A stretch of DNA of 27,008 nucleotides, taken from the NCBI GenBank assembly GCA_024223125.1, contig JAAEOP010000469.1, forward strand, positions 1 through 27,008. The letters run 5' to 3'. The position numbers were made by a program, and so were the translations under genes. Below, in pieces: positions 24,605 through 27,008 of the stretch. The notes beneath the pieces were generated by a model, which was not told the origin of the DNA, searched no databases, and was given only the letters and a program-made list of their open reading frames with translations. Source of the DNA: Chloroflexota bacterium. Its GTDB lineage: Bacteria > Chloroflexota > Anaerolineae > Promineifilales > Promineifilaceae. Each line of letters opens with the position of its first letter. Position 1 is the first letter of the stretch.

Positions 24605-26083
24605 CTAGCTACCGGCAAACGCTTGTACAGTCGAGAGTGTTGCTTCCAATGTCAGATCAAACAAACTGCCGGGAAAAAAGCCCAAGAAAATTGTAACCGC
24701 AACCATCACAATTAGAGCAAATTTCAAAGGCTTGCCCGCTGCCAATTCACCAGCGCCGTCAAACATAAACATCAAATAAACCACGCGCAAATAATAAAAA
24801 CCAGAAACCACACTGGTAATAACCCCAATCAAAGCTAACCAGAATAAATCAGCTTCCAATGCAGCCCGGAAGACATAAAACTTAGCTGAAAAGCCACCCG
24901 TCGGCGGAATGCCCGTGAGCGAGAGCATGAAATAAGCCATTGCCAAAGCAAATAAACCATGCCGTTTCGCCAACCCTTTGTAATCATCCAGCAGCACACC
25001 TTCACCATAATTCCGCTCCATGGCAATGACAATGGCAAACGCGCCCAGGTTGGTAAACAAGTAAGCAAACATATAAAAGAGGGCCGAACTGACGCCTAAC
25101 TCCGTTTGGGCTGCGGCCGCAACAGCAATGAGAATAAAACCGGCATGAGCGATGCTGGAATAGGCCAACATACGCTTGATATTTCCCTGGCGGATGGCAA
25201 CCACATTACCCACAATCAAAGTCAGGGTGGAAAGGACGGCTACGGCCGTCATCCAATCCTCTTGAAGTCCAGGTAGCGCCATAAGCAGCACCCGCAGCAG
25301 AGCAGCAAAACCAGCCACTTTGGCCCCTACAGACATAAAAGCTGTTACCGGCGTCGGCGCCCCTTCATACACATCCGGCGTCCACATATGGAAAGGCACG
25401 GCCGCTACTTTAAACCCAGACCCCACCAGGAGAAATGCCAGCCCGGTCACCAACAGCGCATCAGCCCCATGTACAGATACATGGTCAAAAATAACAGGAA
25501 TAGATGTCGTCATCGTGGCCCCATACATCAGGGCAATGCCAAACACAAAAATGGCCGATGAAAACGCCCCCAGCAAAAAATATTTCATGCCCGACTCTTC
25601 TGATTCCGGCCGCGGCCAGGAAAAGCCAGACAGGATATACAAAGGAATAGACAACACTTCCAATGCGAGGAAAATCAAAATCAGATCATTCCCCATCCCC
25701 ATTAACATCATGCCACTGACAGAAAATAGAAGCAGCATATAATATTCCGGCTTATCTAACCCCGTCCGCCTGAGAAATCCCACCGAGATGAGTACAGCCA
25801 GCAGCCCGGTCAACACAAAAATGACGTTGAGAAAGACTGCATAATTATCCATAACAACCATCGGGCGGCCGCCTTCTGGAATGAAAGTGCCGCAGTTACA
25901 GTTCCATAGACCAATAGATTGCACCAGAGCCAACAGCAAACCAACGACGGTCAGCCAGGCAGCCCAATCCTTTTTATCGTCGGGCACAAAGAGGTCTACA
26001 ATCATGGCTACAACGCCAGTTGCCATTACGATGAGTACCGGCGAAATAATAATTAAGTTGATACTTGGTGGGGTAAATTCCAT
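24605..26083 (-). CDS. nuoN: NADH-quinone oxidoreductase subunit N
   Basis: The 492-residue polytopic protein is one of the three antiporter-like subunits of complex I that carry proton translocation. There are about 14 hydrophobic helices. The conserved Glu in FLALEVLSIPLYIL (helix 5) and the Lys-bearing broken-helix region VGSGFKVAAVPFHMWTPDVYEGAPTPVTAF are visible and diagnostic for NuoN. Nearby KRMLAYSSIAHAGF and GIPPTGGFSAKFYVF also match. In most genomes nuoM lies directly upstream, but here the upstream gene is an InhA-like protein, so nuoN stands alone in this window. The ATG at 26083 has AAAGG about 11 bases upstream. A heptamer array and a TATAAT box lie between it and the next gene. 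The stop is only 20 bases from the convergent M23 gene. Confidence 0.95.
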   Translation of the reverse strand: MEFTPPSINLIIISPVLIVMATGVVAMIVDLFVPDDKKDWAAWLTVVGLLLALVQSIGLWNCNCGTFIPEGGRPMVVMDNYAVFLNVIFVLTGLLAVLISVGFLRRTGLDKPEYYMLLLFSVSGMMLMGMGNDLILIFLALEVLSIPLYILSGFSWPRPESEESGMKYFLLGAFSSAIFVFGIALMYGATMTTSIPVIFDHVSVHGADALLVTGLAFLLVGSGFKVAAVPFHMWTPDVYEGAPTPVTAFMSVGAKVAGFAALLRVLLMALPGLQEDWMTAVAVLSTLTLIVGNVVAIRQGNIKRMLAYSSIAHAGFILIAVAAAAQTELGVSSALFYMFAYLFTNLGAFAIVIAMERNYGEGVLLDDYKGLAKRHGLFALAMAYFMLSLTGIPPTGGFSAKFYVFRAALEADLFWLALIGVITSVVSGFYYLRVVYLMFMFDGAGELAAGKPLKFALIVMVAVTIFLGFFPGSLFDLTLEATLSTVQAFAGS

Positions 26084-26103
26084 CTTCCGCTTAACCTTTA
26101 ATA

Positions 26104-26155
26104 GAGATTTGAGATTACCGATTGGAGATTTAAGAGATGGGCACTCTCCAATCTC
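26104..26155. repeat. Inverted heptamer array upstream of nuoN
   Basis: Four heptamers (GAGATTT, GAGATTA, CCGATTG, GAGATTT; 26104-26131) are followed by a short spacer and two complementary heptamers (CACTCTC, CAATCTC; 26142-26155). The structure is a decayed form of the element at 14617-14684. It lies in the nuoN leader, 21 bases before the ATG, where it could form a hairpin with GATTGGAGA/TCTCCAATC arms. Confidence 0.7.
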
Positions 26156-26169
26156 CGCCTACCCGCATG

Positions 26170-26175
26170 ATTATA
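26170..26175 (-). promoter_or_regulatory. -10 box of nuoN
   Basis: TATAAT on the minus strand (26175-26170) lies about 90 bases upstream of the nuoN ATG. The transcript would include the heptamer array in its leader. The -35 match is weak. Confidence 0.35.
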
Positions 26176-26302
26176 TCGTAACAACTTAGTTTCGACAGGC
26201 TGAGGAGGAAAAAATCCGGTGCATTTTGATTCGCTGTTCCTCGTATCAAGTAATCCTGCGCTTAACCCATACAAGCCGGCAGGTTGTCGGATTCCACCAC
26301 GG

Positions 26303-27008
26303 CTAGTTTGAGGGTTGATCTATTATTAGCCAATAGTTGGCCGGTTGGGTAATGAAGGGGGTTTGGGGCATGATGGTCAGGATGCCGCCAGCTTTGCCTA
26401 AATTGAATGTTGCCTGGGCTTGATTCAAATTATTCAAGGGGATGGGGGTAACAGTGGCGCTGTCTTCTTCAATCAATAACAAAGCCCATTTTTGGGGAAG
26501 CTGCTGCCCAGTGCGGACAAATCCGGCTGGCTGCCATCCTTCGGGGCCATCCTGAAAGGTAGCTTCGTAGCCGTATTCGGAAATGCTCAGGTTGTCTAGC
26601 GCAAAGCCTTGCCCGGTGATGCCGCTGTCGGTGAGAACATCAAAGCGGATGAGGACGTTGTGGCCGACATAATCGTTTAAGGAGATGCTTTCTTTGAGCC
26701 AGCCGTTTTGGTTGTCTTGTTTGTCAGCGCTGCGGCCGTTATACCCAGCCCCATATTCACCCACAGATGCGATTCTGGGGGGCAGTTGGTCCCAGGTTTG
26801 GCCACCGTCGGTGGAGATGGAGATGTAGGCAAAATCGTAAATGTCTTCTAAATCATACCAGACGGAGTAGCCCAGGTTGGCCTGGTTTACGGCCGTCAGA
26901 TCAAATCCGGCCGTCAGATAAGCGTCCATTTCATTGACGGCCGGAGCGTACCAAAAAATCTCATCTTCACGGGCTGGCGTGTCAATGAGGCTGGTGGCAG
27001 TGTCTGCG
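26303..27008 (-). CDS. Immune inhibitor A-like (M6 family) secreted protein, C-terminal part
   Basis: The frame is open to the right window edge, so the gene begins outside; about 234 residues are visible. The sequence contains GFDLTAVNQANLGYSVWYDLEDIYDFAYISISTDGG and FALDNLSISEYG (quoted in part by family pattern), typical of the MAM/jelly-roll domain that follows the zinc peptidase domain in InhA-type M6 metallopeptidases of Chloroflexota and Bacillus. The catalytic HExxH region would lie upstream of the window and cannot be verified, so a non-peptidase protein with the same domain remains possible. The last ~60 residues form a beta-rich tail. The protein is expected to be extracellular. 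The stop at 26303 lies 219 bases upstream of nuoN on the same strand. Confidence 0.75.
   Translation of the reverse strand, partial: ADTATSLIDTPAREDEIFWYAPAVNEMDAYLTAGFDLTAVNQANLGYSVWYDLEDIYDFAYISISTDGGQTWDQLPPRIASVGEYGAGYNGRSADKQDNQNGWLKESISLNDYVGHNVLIRFDVLTDSGITGQGFALDNLSISEYGYEATFQDGPEGWQPAGFVRTGQQLPQKWALLLIEEDSATVTPIPLNNLNQAQATFNLGKAGGILTIMPQTPFITQPANYWLIIDQPSN

Larger units (their letters stand above)
280..26896. repeat. Dispersed palindrome ACGGCCGT, about 55 copies
   Basis: I located about 55 exact copies by eye between 280-287 and 26889-26896, roughly one per 490 bases. Chance expectation for one octamer in 27 kb near 50% GC is about 0.4. Copies occur in every gene strand and in all frames (coding Thr-Ala-Val, Asn-Gly-Arg or Arg-Pro-Phe/Leu) and also between genes, for example at 280, 6864, 10087, 10149 and 13727. 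Near matches with one outer base changed (TCGGCCGT, ACGGCCGC, CCGGCCGT) are also frequent. The longest gap is in the first cyclase gene, about 15,994-17,562. Confidence 0.9.

Overview
The window looks like a chromosomal segment of a mid-GC bacterium, most likely an Anaerolineae-like member of the Chloroflexota. This is inferred from gene content: cyclase-AAA-TPR giants, MalT-like STAND regulators, lipoproteins with Thr-Pro linkers, a ParB-like/UspA fusion, FHA proteins with a C-terminal anchor and an M6/InhA-like secreted protein. No rRNA, tRNA, CRISPR array, transposase or phage gene was seen.

Layout. 1-150 (-) is the N-terminus of an arylsulfatase. 489-1890 holds two broken genes joined tail to tail: a class III cyclase remnant (+) and a MalT-like regulator remnant (-). 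1989-5076 (-) carries two membrane-anchored helix-hairpin-helix proteins and a ParB-like/UspA protein. 5138-7378 (+) has a cupin, a glycosidase-like lipoprotein and a DUF1232 membrane protein. 7430-13662 (-) has an FHA protein, MurJ and the fused isobutyryl-CoA mutase IcmF. 13663-14065 is a degraded intergenic area with a promoter, nested inverted repeats and a Doc-toxin fragment. 14066-15208 (+) is a QTMAN/GTDC1-like glycosyltransferase. 15459-22556 (+) holds two tandem 1,165-1,184 residue cyclase-AAA-TPR proteins. 22589-24584 (+) has a small ORF overlapping an M23 peptidase/beta-propeller lipoprotein. 24605-26083 (-) is NuoN and 26303-27008 (-) is the C-terminal part of an InhA-like protein.

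Most notable signals. (1) The palindrome ACGGCCGT occurs about 55 times in 27 kb (chance expectation about 0.4), in all reading frames and between genes, like the HIP1 palindrome of cyanobacteria. One copy lies exactly at the junction of the two broken genes. (2) The two tandem cyclase proteins have complementary active-site losses. The first keeps both metal Asp residues but has Ser and His in place of the transition-state Asn and Arg. The second keeps Asn and Arg but has Lys in place of the first metal Asp. This is the C1/C2 division of labour of animal adenylyl cyclases and predicts an obligate heterodimer with one active site. (3) A family of inverted heptamer arrays (about four 7-mers, a spacer of 10-12 nt, then two to four complementary 7-mers) is inserted in frame in icmF and in the glycosyltransferase, and lies upstream of nuoN. 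(4) Several genes start 6-7 nt after a -10 box, implying leaderless mRNAs.

Metabolic links between neighbours are weak. The plausible functional units are the two cyclase genes, the murJ-FHA pair, and the two helix-hairpin-helix genes.
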